Counted from the first letter of the stretch, positions 23,273 to 37,170 are shown. The stretch: DNA of 64,000 bases from Ctena decussata (GCA_963989385.1 OZ022500.1:119019842-119083841), one strand, 5' to 3'. Notes: generated by a model from the letters alone, not told the origin. Numbers and translations are program-made.

Positions 23273-24359
23273 CTGAAAGAAGGAACTTGTTACGATTACA
23301 GAGCTCTAGATAAGAGGTAACAGATATAATTCAGAGATGATTTTCCTTATGTCTCAATGAAAACATGTTGTTACCCCTCACTGGAACCATCTCAGGGAGA
23401 CGTTTTAAAGAGAGGCCACAACATCTGAATTATACTTAGAGGCAAAAGAAAGTTCAATGTTCCTTTTCACCTTTTTGGGAATGGGGGCCGGGCCCTTAGC
23501 ACTGGGAAAATTTACATGAAATAAAAACACAAAATTGGGAAAAATCATATCCAATGAGCAAATTAATACACATCTATATATGTATACTACAACTGATTTA
23601 CTCCCATGTAAAACAATAGGAAAAAGCTGACCAAAATAAGTGCTTTTTTTCCCAAAAAAAAAAGCATCTACCATCAAATGTATTTTTCTGCAAAATTAAG
23701 AATTAGTTATGTACAATGTAAAATCTAGAAATGCTATTTATTTTAAAAAGAAATTATTCAGCAAAATGACAGTAAATGCAATATACATATGTTACCAGTA
23801 TTTTTTTGTTTTTTGTTTTTCAAAAAGTCAGTTCTTGTTACCAACTGGACGTGTGTAAAAATCGGTCTGAATTAAAGCCAGACCAAAACGAGTGTTTTTT
23901 GCTGACTTGAAGTCCTGAAAATCAATATTGCACAAATCTAACATCATTTGGGCATACTTTTCATGCCAGGAATGCTGAAAATTGCAATGTCATATTTTCG
24001 TGGCTGTCATAAAAACAGACTTTTTTCTTCAGCTTCTAATTTGGAATTTTTTTTCCAGCAAACTGGGAAAAAAGGAGGTGTTTTGTTCTTTGGAACTGGG
24101 CCAAATTTCGGCCCCAGATTGGTCAGAAAAGGAACACTGGAAAGTATACATGTAATGCAGTCTTTGATTTTTCTACACGTCTACATATCTGCATAAAACC
24201 TGGGCACTTTTGGTAAATTCGATCATTTTTGCATAATTTGCAACAATTTTCAGTACAAGCGGCTAAAGGATACGGAAATGACATTGTTTTAAATGAACAA
24301 GGGGTCAAAGTCAGCATTGTCGCTTGAGTAGCTCCCCTTTAAAAGTAACTAGAAAATGT

Positions 24360-26310
24360 GTTTATGAAACACTATGCCCCCAACCATATGCTTGTCTCTA
24401 AAGAAGGTTCATCCAATAATGCTTGTACCTTTGTACCATAGGCTTACAATGCACTAAGTCGAAAAAGGGGCTTAACTCAGTCAAAAATTTACGAATTGTT
24501 TTCGAAAGTTAATCAGGTCATCTACACCTGGGGCTATATCAACCTGCAAAAATCATGATCCTAGCATCAGGGGTTCTCCAGATATTTTGTTCACAAGCTT
24601 CCATAGGCAAATAATGCACTAAGTTGAAAAAGGGGCATAACTTTATCCAAAATTTACAAATTATTTTCAAAAGTTAATCAGGTCATCTACACCACAATCT
24701 TCCTGAATAAAATCATGCTCCTAGCATCAGGTGTTCTTGAGATATTTTGTTCACAAGGTTCCATAGGCTTACAATGCACTAAGTTGAAAAAGGGGCATAA
24801 CTCAATCAAAAATTCATGATTTCTTTTCAAAAGTTAATCAGGTCATTTACACCACAGGCAGTATCTTCCTGCAAAAAATCATGCTCCTAGCTTCAGGGGT
24901 TCTTGAGATATTTTGTTCACAAGGTTCCATAGGCTTACAATGCACTAAGTTGAAAAAGGGGCATAACTTTGTCAAAAATTCAAGAATTTGTTTCAAAAGT
25001 TAATCAGGTCATCTACACCTTATGCATTTTCATCCTGCAAAACCCCATGATCCTAGCATCAGGGGTTCTTGAGATATTTTGTTCACAAGTTTCCACAGGC
25101 TAAGTCGAAAAAGGGGCATAACTCTGGAAATACATGACCGGCGGAAAAATAAAAAAAATACGGGTCTGCTTATTTTCCATACTGATCATGTGTATAAAGT
25201 TTCAATTCCTAGCTCTTATTGTTCTTGACTATGTGTAAAGGTACCTTTGTACCATAGGCTTTAATGCACTAAGTCGAAAAAGGGGAATAACTCAATAAAA
25301 AATTCACGAATTTTTTTCAAAAGTTAATCAGGTCATATACACCACAGGCAGTATCTTCCTGCAAAAAATCATGCTCCTAGCTTCAGGGGTTCTTGAGCTA
25401 TTATGTTCACAAGGTTCCATAGGCTTACAATGCACTAAGTCGAAAAAGGGGCATAACTCGGTCAAAAATTCACGAATTTGTTTCAAAAGTTAATCAGGTC
25501 ATCTACACCTTGGGCATTCTTATCTTACAAAGCCTCATGATCCTAGCATCAGGGGCTCTTGAGATATTTTGTTCACAAGGTTCCACAGGCTAAGTCGAAA
25601 AAGGGGCATAACTCTGGAAATACATTTCCGGCGGAAAAATTAAAAAATACCGGTCTGCTTATTTTCCATACTGATCATGTGTATAAAGTTTCAAGTTCCT
25701 AGCTCTTATTGTTCTTGACTATATGTAAGGGTACCTTTGTACCATAGGCCTCAATGCACTAAGTCGAAAAAGGGGAATAACTCAATCAAAAATTCACGAA
25801 TTTTTTTCAAAAGTTAATCAGGTCATCTACACCACAGGCAGTATCTTCCTGCAAAAAATCATGCTCCTAGCTTCAGGGGTTCTTGAGATATTTTGTTCAC
25901 AAGGTTCCATGGGCTTACAATGCACTAAGTCGAAAAAGGGGCATAACTCGGTCAAAAATTCACGAATTTGTTTCAAAAGTTAATCAGGTCATCTACACCT
26001 TGGGCATTCTCATCCTGCAAAACCTCATGATCCTAGCATCAGGGGTTCTTGAGATATTTTGTTCACAAGGTTCCACAGGCTAAGTCGAAAAAGGGGCATA
26101 ACTCTTGAAATATGTGACCCGCGGAAAAAAGAAAAAACACGTATTCGCTTATTTTTCATACTGATCATGTGTATAAAGTTTCAAGCTCCTAGCTCTTACG
26201 GTTCTTGAGATGACAGACGGACAGACGGACAGACGGACGGACGGACAGACGGACAGACGGACAGGCCCAAACCAATATGCCCCCACAATTTCTCCGAAAT
26301 TGGGGGCATA
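24360..26310 (+). mobile_element. Helentron-like element with about 165-bp tandem core
   Basis: Units marked by 'aatgcactaagtygaaaaag' repeat about ten times. A duplicated longer block (about 540 bp) accounts for the units near 25130 and 25610. The right end holds GACGGACAGACGGACGGACG-type repeats, then the hairpin GCCCCCACAATTT / AAATTGGGGGC and ATAAAA. It is in RACK1 intron 1. Confidence 0.7.
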
Positions 26311-26884
26311 AAAAGTATGCAAAGACCAGGAACTGAAACAATCAAAATCCAAATCCAGCCCTCAAACCATAGTTGGAAACAACTAAGATTACAAATAATC
26401 AAGATACAGAGAACATATGGTCAACCGAGTGAGCAGCTTGTTCCCAAAAGGTGGCCACTCAGCAACCCAAACCGAACCAAAAATAATAAGAACATACATA
26501 AGGTAAAACATCACAGAAACTCTGACACCAAAAACAGGCAACAGAGAACCACAACAGAACTACCGCCTTGGAACGGTCAGTAATGAATTACTGGGGGGCT
26601 TAAATCGATTTTACAGGCCCAACCTCACCCTCAGTTACTGAAGTGGTACAAAACATTTAGTTGGTTGTTCGGTTCGCATGATAACCCTCTAACTCGTCAA
26701 TGAATCATCACGGTAAACACATAAATCAAATTTCAACATCATGAAGAAGCAAAGACGAGGACTCAACAGATACAACGGGCCGTCTGACAGGTGGAGATCC
26801 CTGTCCTGCCAAACAACCCCACTGGAAATCTGAAGCAAAAGAAGGTCACCAGTTGAGCCCCGGTGGACCAAGCAACAGACAAAA
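26307..26884. repeat. R640 repeat, copy 1
   Basis: Starts AAAAAGTATGCAAAGACCAG and ends near GGTGGACCAAGCAACAGAC. It is nearly identical to 49743-50385, 52909-53680 and 56996-57765, and a diverged copy is at 62960-63640. The left end is shared and the right ends differ, as expected of a retroelement truncated at its 5' end and lying on the minus strand. Both strands carry long open stretches, but they match no protein I know. Confidence 0.7.
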
Positions 26885-27820
26885 CATACACTTTGGACAA
26901 TAGAGATTAATTTTATGCATTTTTATGCATTAGGCCAAGTCAAAAAAGTTGTTTGTTTCAGGTTTCCCGACTGATCCAGACCGAAAATTGATGAGTCAAA
27001 AGTTTTTTCGGAGTTTGAAAAAATAAAAATAAAAATCCCAATTCGGATAATATTTGCCCATAAAAGTTATTGTAGGCCGTTGTGGACTGTCTTTTTCGTT
27101 TTTCCGCAGTACCAGTTCCAGCGCGATCTTAATCGGCGAGACGCTTTACCATTGTAATTCAATAACATTTAAAGCGTTTGAAAGAAAGCATGCTTTATCA
27201 ACAAAACAGTCATGGCTTCCTTCCGAAACCTCAACAAATGCACACACTTTTAGGGTGCCAGTGTGCTTCTTGCATTTTGCAAACAATTTAAGCGCTGGAG
27301 ACCTTATTTTTTTTTTATAATATCATCAACCACTTGACAAAGGTAAATTGAAGACAACTGTGCACAACAAACTGGCAAAAAGCAAGAATGTTGGGTTGGC
27401 GACTTCTACTTTCGGTTTGTTTCAAATTGAAATACATGTACTAATATTTTGCTGCTGCTTTCAAAACATTTTTATCAGTCAGGAGAAGATGATATTGTAA
27501 ACATTTAATTTTAGGCACTGCGGATTAGCATTCCAACACCCATCCAACAAAGTAAATGAAGAGTTTGACAGGGGAACTGCATCCATCTCCCACCCCCATC
27601 CCCTCCTACAGAAGGGCTTAAACAGCAAAATCATTTCATTTGAGGTATAGCAATTGCAAATTTCCAACACCAATCCAACCAGGAAAGTGGGGTGGGGGTG
27701 GGCACTGCACTTGAAAAAAGATACAACCACCGCAAATACTGAAAAAATTTTACAATGGTTAAACTTATTTTCAATTTACAGCCAAGCTATCTCTAATTGT
27801 ACATGTAGACTTTACAGCTC
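26885..27820. other. RACK1 intron 1, nothing recognised
   Basis: Low-complexity and AT-rich stretches. The imperfect repeat 'ttccaacaccaatccaacc' / 'ttccaacacccatccaac' occurs at 27533 and 27662. Confidence 0.4.
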
Positions 27821-27832
27821 CACCCCAAACAG

Positions 27833-27999
27833 TGAGCGAGTGAGTGAACTCGGGTTTAACGTCCCACCAACAACGAGGTCATATGGAGACGGGACCTCGG
27901 TTTAAAGTCTCATCCGAAAGACCGGAGAAGCGGGGGATCTATCCTGCGACCCCTGGATTGGTAGTCTGGAGTGTTATCCACTACACTACAGCCGCTCCT
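27833..27999 (-). mobile_element. SINE family C, 167 bp, with 12-bp target duplication
   Basis: The perfect direct repeat CACCCCAAACAG flanks it (27821-27832, 28000-28011). On the minus strand the head has A box TGTAGTGTAGTGGATAAC and a degenerate B box GGTCGCAGGATAGATCC. The tail is GGGACGTTAAACCCGAGTTC then CACTCACTCGCTCA. In RACK1 intron 1. Confidence 0.85.
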
Positions 28000-28235
28000 C
28001 ACCCCAAACAGAAAATACTTAAAGTCTTTCATTTCTGCATGACTTTTTTGTACTTCTATCAAGGTATATACCCCAGTCGAGGTTTATACCAAGAACTGTG
28101 CTTCTCCTCAACCTGCCTCTGTATGGCCTGGTATATTTATGGGCTAGAATGAACATCTCAGGCCAGTGCCTAAGGACAACTCCTGGTCAGTTTTTTTAGG
28201 TATCGTCTTTTTAGGCGAAGTGTCAGGAAAAAAAC

Positions 28236-29820
28236 AAGAGGGCCATGAGGCCCTGAATCGCTCACCTGGGCAATTGGCAAGGTGGCTTTTTCTTATCATA
28301 TCAACCCCTGGAGGCTCTATATGAAATGTGTTTACAATTGGCCCTTTGACTGTTGAGGAAATGGTTACGAGAGCCAAAATATGAGCGATCTGGATCAAAG
28401 GTCAAGAAATGACCTTGACCTCTTGTACTCATAATTCTTCATGACCTCATTAAGACAACTGTATATACCAATTTTTAGGCCAAAATCTTCAAAACTTTCC
28501 ATGAAATCTTATGTTCTAGGATTTTCCCATATTTGACCTTGCCGTCAAAAAGGTCAAGGTCAACACAAGGTCATAATTTGAATAATCTTGATAGTACTCA
28601 AGTACCCAATGCTGCATACCAAGTCTCAAGGCCATCAGTTAATTGGTTCTGGAGAAGAAGGTTTTTAAAGTTTTTACCATATACATGTATGGGCATAGTG
28701 GCCATGTTAGTCATGTGACCATGACCGTTAGAATAAATTTTTGTTCCCTCAACCCCTGGAGGCTCTATATTAAATTTGGTCACATTTGGCCCAGTGGTTT
28801 TTGAGGAGATTGTTTGAAATTGTCAAAATATGAGAGTTTTGGGTCAAAGGTCAAAGAATGACCTTGACCTCTTGTAATCACAAATCTTCATGTACTCATT
28901 AAGATGACTGTATATACCAATTTTTAGGCTAAAATCTTAAAAACTTAATCATGAAATCTCATGTTCTAGCATTTTCCCAAATTTGACCTTGCCGTAAAAA
29001 AGGTCAAGGTCAACACAAGGTCATAATTTGAACAATCTTCATAGTACTCAAGTACCCAATGCTACATATCAAAACTCAAGGCCATCGGCCAACTGGTTCT
29101 GGAGAAGAAGATTTTTAAAGGTTTTTACCATATACGGGCGTGGTAGCCATGTTGGTCATGTGACCTGGACGGTATGAATAAATTTTTGTTCCCTCAACCC
29201 CTGGAGGCTCTATATGAAATTTGGTTTCAATTGGCCCACGGGCTTTTGAGGAGATTGTTTGGAATTGTCAAAATATGAGAGTTCTAGGTCAAAGGTCAAA
29301 GAATGGCCTTGACCTCTTTTACTCATAAATCTTCATGTACTCATTAAGATGACTGTAGATACCAATTTTTAGCCTAAAATCTTCAACAGTTTCCAAGATA
29401 TCTTATGTTCTAGCATTTTGCCATATAAAAGCACAAGGAAGCAAATTTGACCTTACCGTAAAAAAGATCAAGGTCAACCCAAGGTCATAATTTGAACAAT
29501 ATTGGTAGTACTCCCATACCCGATGCTACATACCAAGTTTCAAGGCCATCGGCCTACTGGTTCTGGAGAAGAAGATTTTTTTAGGTTTTTACTATATATG
29601 GGCATGGCGGCCATGTTGGTCATGTGACCAGGACCGCTTGAACAACTTTTCGTTCCTAAGGTCCCATGAGGCTCTATATGAAATTTGGTTACAATCGACC
29701 CAGCGGTTTCAGAGAAGTCGTTTGAAATTGTGGACGGACGGACGACGGACGGACGACGACGGAGCCTTACCATCCTATAAGCTCCCCCGGAGCCGCTGGC
29801 TCAGGTGAGCTAAAAATCTA
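28236..29820 (+). mobile_element. Helentron-like element with three about 445-bp core units
   Basis: Left end AAGAGGGCCATGAGGCCCTG is a hairpin followed by CGCTCACCTGGG. Three units start with CCTGGAGGCTCTATATGAAA-type sequence (about 28310, 28755, 29203). Right end: ACGGACGGACGACGACGGAG repeats, then GCTCAGGTGAGCTAAAAA. The ends are subterminal inverted repeats (CTCACCTG / CAGGTGAG). Paired 'aaggtcaaggtcaac' boxes fill the units. Confidence 0.75.
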
Positions 29821-30027
29821 AAAAAAAAAAAAATTTACCTACCAACCCAGGGCAATTTTTCTGAGGAAACCTGAAACACACTAATTTTTTTTTGGCCTTA
29901 CATCGAAAAAGGGACGAAAGGTTTGTTAGAAGATGTTGCACGCTCAAAGGTAAAATGAAGCACAGGAGATGGCTTATATATAAGCACTTTGCTTACTGCC
30001 AGATCCTGTACCATTATGCATTGTATT

Positions 30028-33000
30028 ACATATGGGCATGTTCAAAAAAAATGTGACCAAAGCATTTCAGAGAATTTTAAAGAAAACAGGGCTATATTAG
30101 TACATTATTTTTGTTGCTGAAGATGTATCATGTGGCCTTGATAATACCTGCCAAATTTCATTGAAATACTTTGAGTAACCAGAGGGCCAATGGCCCTATA
30201 TCGCTCACCTGAGCACTGAGGCACTGAGGTTACAGCAACAAAACACCATGCACAACAGCAATAAAAAACACCATTTATGTAGAGGATAATATCACAAACA
30301 TTTATGCAAAAAAAATAAGCTTTATCCCCCATTAATGGCTTCTCAGAAGATCTTTGGCAAAAAAAAAAAAGAGTGAAAATTTGGCCTTTCAGCTGCAATG
30401 GCAACCAATCAAAATCGGGTAATTGGGAAAAATTCATATGGCTGGTAGAGGACTACTCCAGGAACATTTCTGTGAATTTTTGTCAAAATATCTGCAGTAA
30501 CACAGAAATAAATAGCAAATGTCCACTTTCCTCATTATAAGTCTATGGAAACTTTAAGTTGCCATAGCAACAAATTCACATGGGCAATGATAATATAAAA
30601 CAAACTTTAGGTAGAGGTTAAAATTATTAATATGTATGCTAAGTATCAGCTTCATCCCCCTCATGGCTTCACTTTTCCCATCATGAGTCAATGGAAACTA
30701 TAAGTCGCCATAGCAATCAAAGTTCATATGGGATTGGAAGAAAAAGAATAAAGTTTATGAAGAAACTACTGTCATCAACATGTTTGCACAATATCAGCTT
30801 CATCCCCTATATGGCTTCTGAGCAGAAGATTTTTTTTTTTCTCGAAATTTACACTATATTTTGCCATGGCAACCAATCAAATTCAGCGATTTGGAGAAAA
30901 TTCATATGAATCGTAGAGGACTACTCAAGAAACATTTCTGTTGAAAAAAATTTAAATAACTGCAGTTAGTAAGACAGCAAAAATTGCCAATTTCATATTC
31001 CTCATTATAAGTCAATGGAAACTCTTTGTTGCCATAGCAACCAAACTGCTGGAGCAATTGCCATGAAAAACAATAATTCTATAGAGGCTAGTACTAAGGT
31101 TCTTTCTGTAAAGTTTGAGCTTTATTGGGCCACACAGTTTCTGCGAAGATGATTTTTTAATATTTTTCTATTTTTAACCATTCGGTTGCAATGGCAACCA
31201 GCCAAATTACGCAATTTGCATAAATTTAACATGGCTGGTTAAAGACTACTCAAGGTACACTTCTATGAAAGTTTTGTCAAAATATCCGCAGTGGCATAGC
31301 AATAAATGCAAATTTTCCATTTTGCCATTATAAGTCAATGGCAACTTTCAGTTCCCATAGCAACCAAACTGCTAGAGCAATTGCCAAGAAAAACAGTACT
31401 TTTATAGAAGCTAGTACTAAGATCCTTTCTGTGAAGTTTGAGCTTTATTGGTTGCATAGTTTCTGAGGAGATGATTTTTGAATATTTTTTCTATTTTTTA
31501 ACCCTTCTGTTGCCATGGCAACCAGCCAAATTGTGCAATTTACATAAAGTTCATGTGGTTGATAGACGAATACTCAAGGAACATTTCTGTAAAAGTTTTG
31601 TCAAAATATCTGCAGTGACATAGCAATAAATGCAAATTTTCCATTTTGCCATTATAAGTCATTGGCAACTTTCAGTTCCCATAGCAACCAAACTGCTAGA
31701 GCAATTGCCAAGAAAAACAGTACTTTTATAGAAGCTAGTACTAAGATCCTTTCTGTGAAGTTTGAGCTTTATTGGTTGCATAGTTTCTGAGGAGATGATT
31801 TTTGAATATTTTTTCTATTTTTACCATTCGGTTGCCATGGCAACCAGCCAAATTGTGCAATTTACATAAAGTTCATGTGGTTGATAGAGGAATACTCAAG
31901 GAACATTTCTGTAAAAGTTTTGTCAAAATATCTGCAGTGACATAGCAATAAATGCAAATTTTCAATTTTTCCCATACAAGTCAATGGAAACTTTAAGTTG
32001 CCATAGCAACCAAAGTTCTGAAGCGATTTGGATAAAAAACAGTATTATTGGTTCCCCCTGCCTATAGATGCTATATATGAAATTTGGTAACAATGGGCCT
32101 TGTAGTTTCAGAGGAGATGTCGTTTGAAAATATTGACGGACGGACGACGGACGGACGGACGACGGACGACGGATGCCTGCCTATACTATAAGCTCACCTG
32201 TGAGCCTTCGGCTCAGGTGAGCTAATAAAAAAGTTATGGTAAAAAATATAGCCAAAAAACTCAGGAAAAACGCTTTTTGTGTGACATTTTTTTGATTACT
32301 GATTTTTCAGCATGCAATTTTACAAAACTGTGCCAGTTACCATACCTATTAGCCGTCTTTTTGACTTTTCAGTCCTTTGGGCTGCATGAAAATGTAAGAT
32401 TAATAACCTTTCATCATCACCCATGGAATTAGTAATGCTGAACTCAACAGCACTATGCTGAATTTCTGGTGCACCAAAAAAGAAGAGGTTCTCATCAAAA
32501 TGGATGTTAGTTTTATATTTGAAGCTTCTAATCTCTATAACATGGTCTGAAACTTTGAATGAAGATGGCATATCGTATTGCAAATTTTCCAGTGGCTTTA
32601 CCAGCATCCATCTCAGAATGTAAACAACATGGTCTCAAGTACCCCTTGAACTCAGGAGTGTAACATTTGACGTTTGGAACCCCATAACTTTTTCCAGGGG
32701 TAGCTTTAGTAACCTTTCATGCCTTGTATGAAAAGTCTTTGACCCATCATGGTAAGTGGTACACAGGCAAAATTCATCTTGGCTTTTATCTTCTTCATAC
32801 GTACCATTTGAGCCACTCAGGAGTGTAACACTTTTTTGAAAAAAGACAAAAATAGCTTATTTCTTTACCACAACTTCCACAAGCAGTATAATTTTCATTT
32901 ATTGCGCTCATAAATGAAGACAAAGCCCCCCTCAAGCAATTTTGGAACATATAGTTAACTTCTAAATGTAAATTAAGCTGTACTGCCATGAAATCGACCA

Positions 33001-34438
33001 AAAGTTGAAGATTTTGAGATTCCATTCTCTTCAAATCTATCACTATGATGCATTCTAAATAATAACCATTTATGGCTATCAAGTGTTTTGTGAGAAATAA
33101 TTAGAAAAGAATGACCAAGATAATGATATTTTGTGACTAAATTCGGGTTTTACTATGACATGTATAGTGCAAGGTGTTACACTCCTGAGTTTTTTAAGTT
33201 GAATGCCATTTTGGACACTTTTTCTTCCCTTACATCAGCATGTTTGGATAAATTCATATACTAAATGTATGTTTTCAACATCTGAAATTTTTTTTTGATG
33301 CAGTGCCATCTGTTTTGATAAGATTTTAATGTTAATGATATTTTAGAAAGGGACATTTTCTACTGATTTATAATGTGACCATCAACTTCTGAAACTGGTA
33401 TGGAACTTCACTTCTGTAATGTCTTTTGTAAATAGGTAATGATATTTAGCTAAAAAAATTGTTCAGTTATCAAAAGAAAGAATGAAAAAGAAATTAAATT
33501 AAGTATGCATCTGTTTGATTTTTGTGCATTTAGATTGCCGAAATAGCAAATATATTGTGGCACACCCAAGCATGAGTTTATAAATATGGTTTTGGTTTTT
33601 GCAATAGCAATGGGTGCAAGTTGCTTTTAAACAGAAAACAACAAAATAATGAAATTTAAAGGCAGAATATTCAACTTTTTTTTACAATACAACAACTGGC
33701 TGTAAAGTGTTACACTCCTGAGCATCAGAACAAGTTTTTCTTGATAAAGAGGCCAATAAATTTGGAAAAAAATGATGTAAACAACATGCAGTTGGTGTTA
33801 CTTTATTACATTGAACGCTCAATCATTGACTTAAAGCTCTTGTGATGCAAATTAGAGCCGTTTGGAAATAATACTCAGGAGTGTAACACATTCCTTGAAA
33901 CTTTTTGTACATTTTTGACATGGCATCACCACTACCTATATCTTTTTATATGAACAATCATTTTCTAGAATAGTTCTCTACTCATATGGCGTCATTTCAA
34001 TGCATATTTTATTGAGGTACAGCCAAGTAAATAAAAGATATGAAAGTTTTTAGAACTCTGCATCTAAAAAAGTGTGTCAAAATGAAGTTGAAATTTGAGT
34101 TTTTATATCATTCAGCAGTTTCTGACAGAAAACAGCACTTATTTACATAATTTGGAAGTGCCCTGCATCAAATAATAGAAACTAAAAGTGATAGGATCAT
34201 GATTTTAGCCTTCCAAAGCTTTCATAAAATTTGGTCATTTTAACAGATTTTGGGTGTAAATTAATTCATAAAAATTGTCATGAAATATTTATTAGTAATG
34301 CTATTATTAAAATTCATACAGTTTTGTAAACTGGAAGCACTGTAGGTAAGTCTGGAATAAAACTTAAAACTATGGCAGAGTGTTTATTTTTGACCTCCAA
34401 TGTCACACTTTGGTCACATTTTTTTTGAACATGCCCAT
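30028..34438. mobile_element. inverted-repeat element split by a nested Helentron-like element
   Basis: TATGGGCATGTTCAAAAAAA followed by ATGTGACCAAAG at the left (about 30029-30061) is exactly inverted at the right (about 34407-34438). A TA flanks each end, compatible with a TA target duplication. Removing the insertion at 30178-32228 leaves about 2.35 kb. The right half carries five copies of CTCAGGAGTGTAACAC in both orientations. Two open stretches, 32320-32607 and 32795-33082 on the minus strand, encode about 95 residues each with no motif I recognise. Confidence 0.65.
30178..32228 (+). mobile_element. Helentron-like element with CCATAGCAACCAAA units
   Basis: Left end CCAGAGGGCCAATGGCCCTA is a hairpin followed by TCGCTCACCTGAG. 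Units contain 'ttgccatagcaaccaaac' (about 30548, 30705, 31028, 31354, 31681, 32001); the two at 31354 and 31681 are nearly identical over about 325 bp. Right end: GACGGACGGACGACGGACG repeats, hairpin GTGAGCC-TTCG-GCTCAGGTGA, then GCTAATAAAA. It interrupts the element 30028-34438. Confidence 0.75.
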
Positions 34439-34439
34439 A

Positions 34440-35930
34440 TATGTATTTATTTGAATAAAATATTGTTTAAACCAACCAAAGGTAAAATGGGGTAAAGTAT
34501 AAAATTTTTGTACCAAGAAATGTTTATGGCTGCTCCTGGTAACATGCATGAATGTGCACTGAGTTTTTATGGAAAGTTCATTTGCAATTTCCTTTCAAAT
34601 AAACAGGTGTACAAGGTCCAATGCAAATGAACACAAAGGCAAGAAGGCAAACAACAATTTATCGAAAATTTCAAGTGAACTCTTATAACACCAGGTAAGA
34701 TAGAGAAACATTTGATTCCCTATGATCTTAATTCAAAGGGAGATTATTTCAGACATTTAGCATTTCTTACTATGACTGAAGCCATTTGGTGGGAGTTTCA
34801 GATTAAATGACACTGTGGTTATACTAGAGATATTAGAGCTAATCATTCATGAAGTGCAGAATGTCTTCACCATGTGCAAAGCGAGATTAGACTGGAACTG
34901 CTGAATTTGAATAAAGGACCTTAACTCCATTATTCATGACTGCAAAACAATTTGTGTTTTGCATGCCCAGACAGCATTTTTCCACACAGCCATTTACACG
35001 AGACCCCTTATTTAAAACAAGACCTGTCCAGGGCTCGGAATTTTTTTTTTGAACGTACTTGTCCTGCAGGGCAAGTGCTTTCAAATTTTTACTTGTCCTT
35101 TCAAAAATCTACTCGTCCTTCTTGACTGGAGTGAAATAAGAGCAAAAATACTGAATGATATCACTCATATTCTACTTTCACTTTCACTCGGTTATTTCCG
35201 GTACTTTCCACAGGTAATATTGTTTGGTCCCAATTAAGGATCGTACTGAGTGGTTTTGCCAAAGAGGTTTCGTTTATAAAGATTTCTGCACCAAAGTAGA
35301 TTTTTTATGCTTTCTTCAAGAGAGGACGTGAAAATAATGTCCTATACAACCATTTGAGTTGGATTATGCATTTGTAATCATGCAGTTATAGAGCACAAAC
35401 AACCTAGGGCGAAACCGCCTTGGTGCGAATCCTCATCGGGTCGATGGAGAGTTTGCAATTCCGGAAAAACTTCACAGATCTAGTGGAAATATATAACAGG
35501 GATACAGACTAGCAGAGGTCCAGATAAAGGGCGTTTTTGTGTTTTTGAAAAATGGGTAGAAACACATTCCATTCCAGTTTGATGCGTCAAGAAAACGTCT
35601 TTAAAATACTGGTTGATGCATCGTTTGTGAAACGGAAGCGTTGACAAACGCCTCGGATCGTGCGCATGGCTGCAAAAGCTTGAACGAGTACATGTAACTG
35701 CCGAAATTATTCACATGAACTCGCAATTAATGTGACAGATCGGCACGGAAAGTGCTGCGTGACGTAATTCAATATCCGGCAGACGGGTAACTACATATCT
35801 GAACAAGGGCTTCGCAAGCGGCCCATAATACGCCCGTTTCAATTTCCTAAAGGAGTTACAGAATGAGCAAGATTGCAAAAGGATAGACAGGCAGACAAAC
35901 AGGGGCAACCACTCTATAATAATTAACTAG
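34440..35930. other. RACK1 intron 1, nothing recognised
   Basis: A block near 35050-35125 repeats ACTTGTCC / ACTCGTCC three times. No coding exon, RNA or clear transposon end found. Confidence 0.4.
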
Positions 35931-35934
35931 AACT

Positions 35935-37170
35935 GTCAGCAAATCCGACTATACCCCGCTTAATTGCTTAAATCAAATGATGTTATTTTCGTAACAAAAA
36001 GCATAAAGAGGGAGAGAAATCATTGTTACCATGTATACCAAAAATGAATGGTTGCTGTGAAATCTGTTACAAAAAATTACATTATTCAAAGTCAGGAGAG
36101 AAAGAAAATTGGAAAAATATAGGGAAGAATAAGCAGGAGAAGACTGGTTATCAATCCCACAATACAACAAGTTATCATCAACATGCATACAAAAATCCCT
36201 ACCCTAACTTACAGATGCACAGAAATTTTTTGCAAAAAAATGCATTATTCAAAGTAAAGAGAGAAAGAAAATCGGACAAATACAGGGAATAAAAAGAGGA
36301 GAAGTCTGGTTCTCAATCCCACAATACAGGAAGTCATCATTAACCTGCATACCAAATATGACTAATCTAGCTTGCATGGTTGTGGAGAAATCTTTGATGA
36401 AAAAGTTCATCATTCAAAGTATGGAAAGAAAGAATAATGGACAAATACAGGGAAGAATAAGCAGAAAAAGGCTGGTTCTCAATCCCACGATACAACATAT
36501 CGTCATCAACCTGCATACCAAATAAGAGTACTCTAGCTTGCTTGGTTGTGGAGAAATCTTTGACGAAAAATTTTATTATTCAGAGTATGGAAAGAACGAA
36601 TATTGGAAAAATACAGGGAAGAGTAAGCAGAAAAAGGCTGGTTCTCGATCCAAAGATACAACATATCGTCACCAACCTGCATACCAAATATGACTACTCT
36701 AGCTTGCATGGTTGTGCAGAAATCTTTGACGAAAAATTTCATTATTCAAAGTAGGAAAAGAAAGAAAATCGGACAAATACAGGGAAGAATAAGCAGGAGA
36801 AGGCTGGTTATCGCGGGATCAACATGTCGTCATCAACCTGCATAACAAATATGACTACTCTAGCGTGCGTGGTTGTGGAGAAATCGACGAAAAATTTCAT
36901 TATTCAAAGTATGGAAAGAAAGAAAATCGGACAAATACAGGGCAGAAAAAGCAGGAGAAGGCTGGTTCTCAATCCCACAATACAACATGTCGTCATCAAC
37001 CTGTATGCCAAATATGACCAGTCTAGCTTGTATGGTTGTGAAGAAATCTTCGATGAAAAATTTGATCAAGTGGGGACGGAAGGACAGATGGAAGGACGGA
37101 CAGATGGACGGACGGACAGACAGATGTAAACCAGTATACCCCCCACTTTTTCAAAGTGGGGGTATAATGA
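35935..37170 (+). mobile_element. Helentron-like element with about 165-bp tandem core
   Basis: Six to seven units carry CATCAACCTGCATACCAAAT or variants. The right end has GACGGACAGATGGACGGACG-type repeats, then the hairpin ACCCCCCACTTT-TTCAAAGTGGGGGT and ATAAT. Confidence 0.7.

Noticed and set aside
24360..26300. CRISPR-like array of 165-bp units
   Set aside because: The repeat units are long, diverged and AT-rich with no short direct repeats and unique spacers; ACGG tract and hairpin show a Helentron-like element.
26320..26400. Membrane-protein-like minus-strand frame in R640 (FEGWIWILIVSVPGL)
   Set aside because: It recurs only because R640 recurs; it is cut at different points, matches no family known to me, and both strands are open there.
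32367..32418. Intronic C/D-box snoRNA in RACK1 intron 1 (minus strand GTGATGA and CTGA)
   Set aside because: The two boxes are only about 50 nt apart, there is no terminal stem, and the sequence lies within a transposon. No convincing snoRNA was seen in the other RACK1 introns either.
32320..33082. Two 95-codon minus-strand frames as a host gene
   Set aside because: They lie inside an inverted-repeat element, lack splice sites linking them and show no motif.
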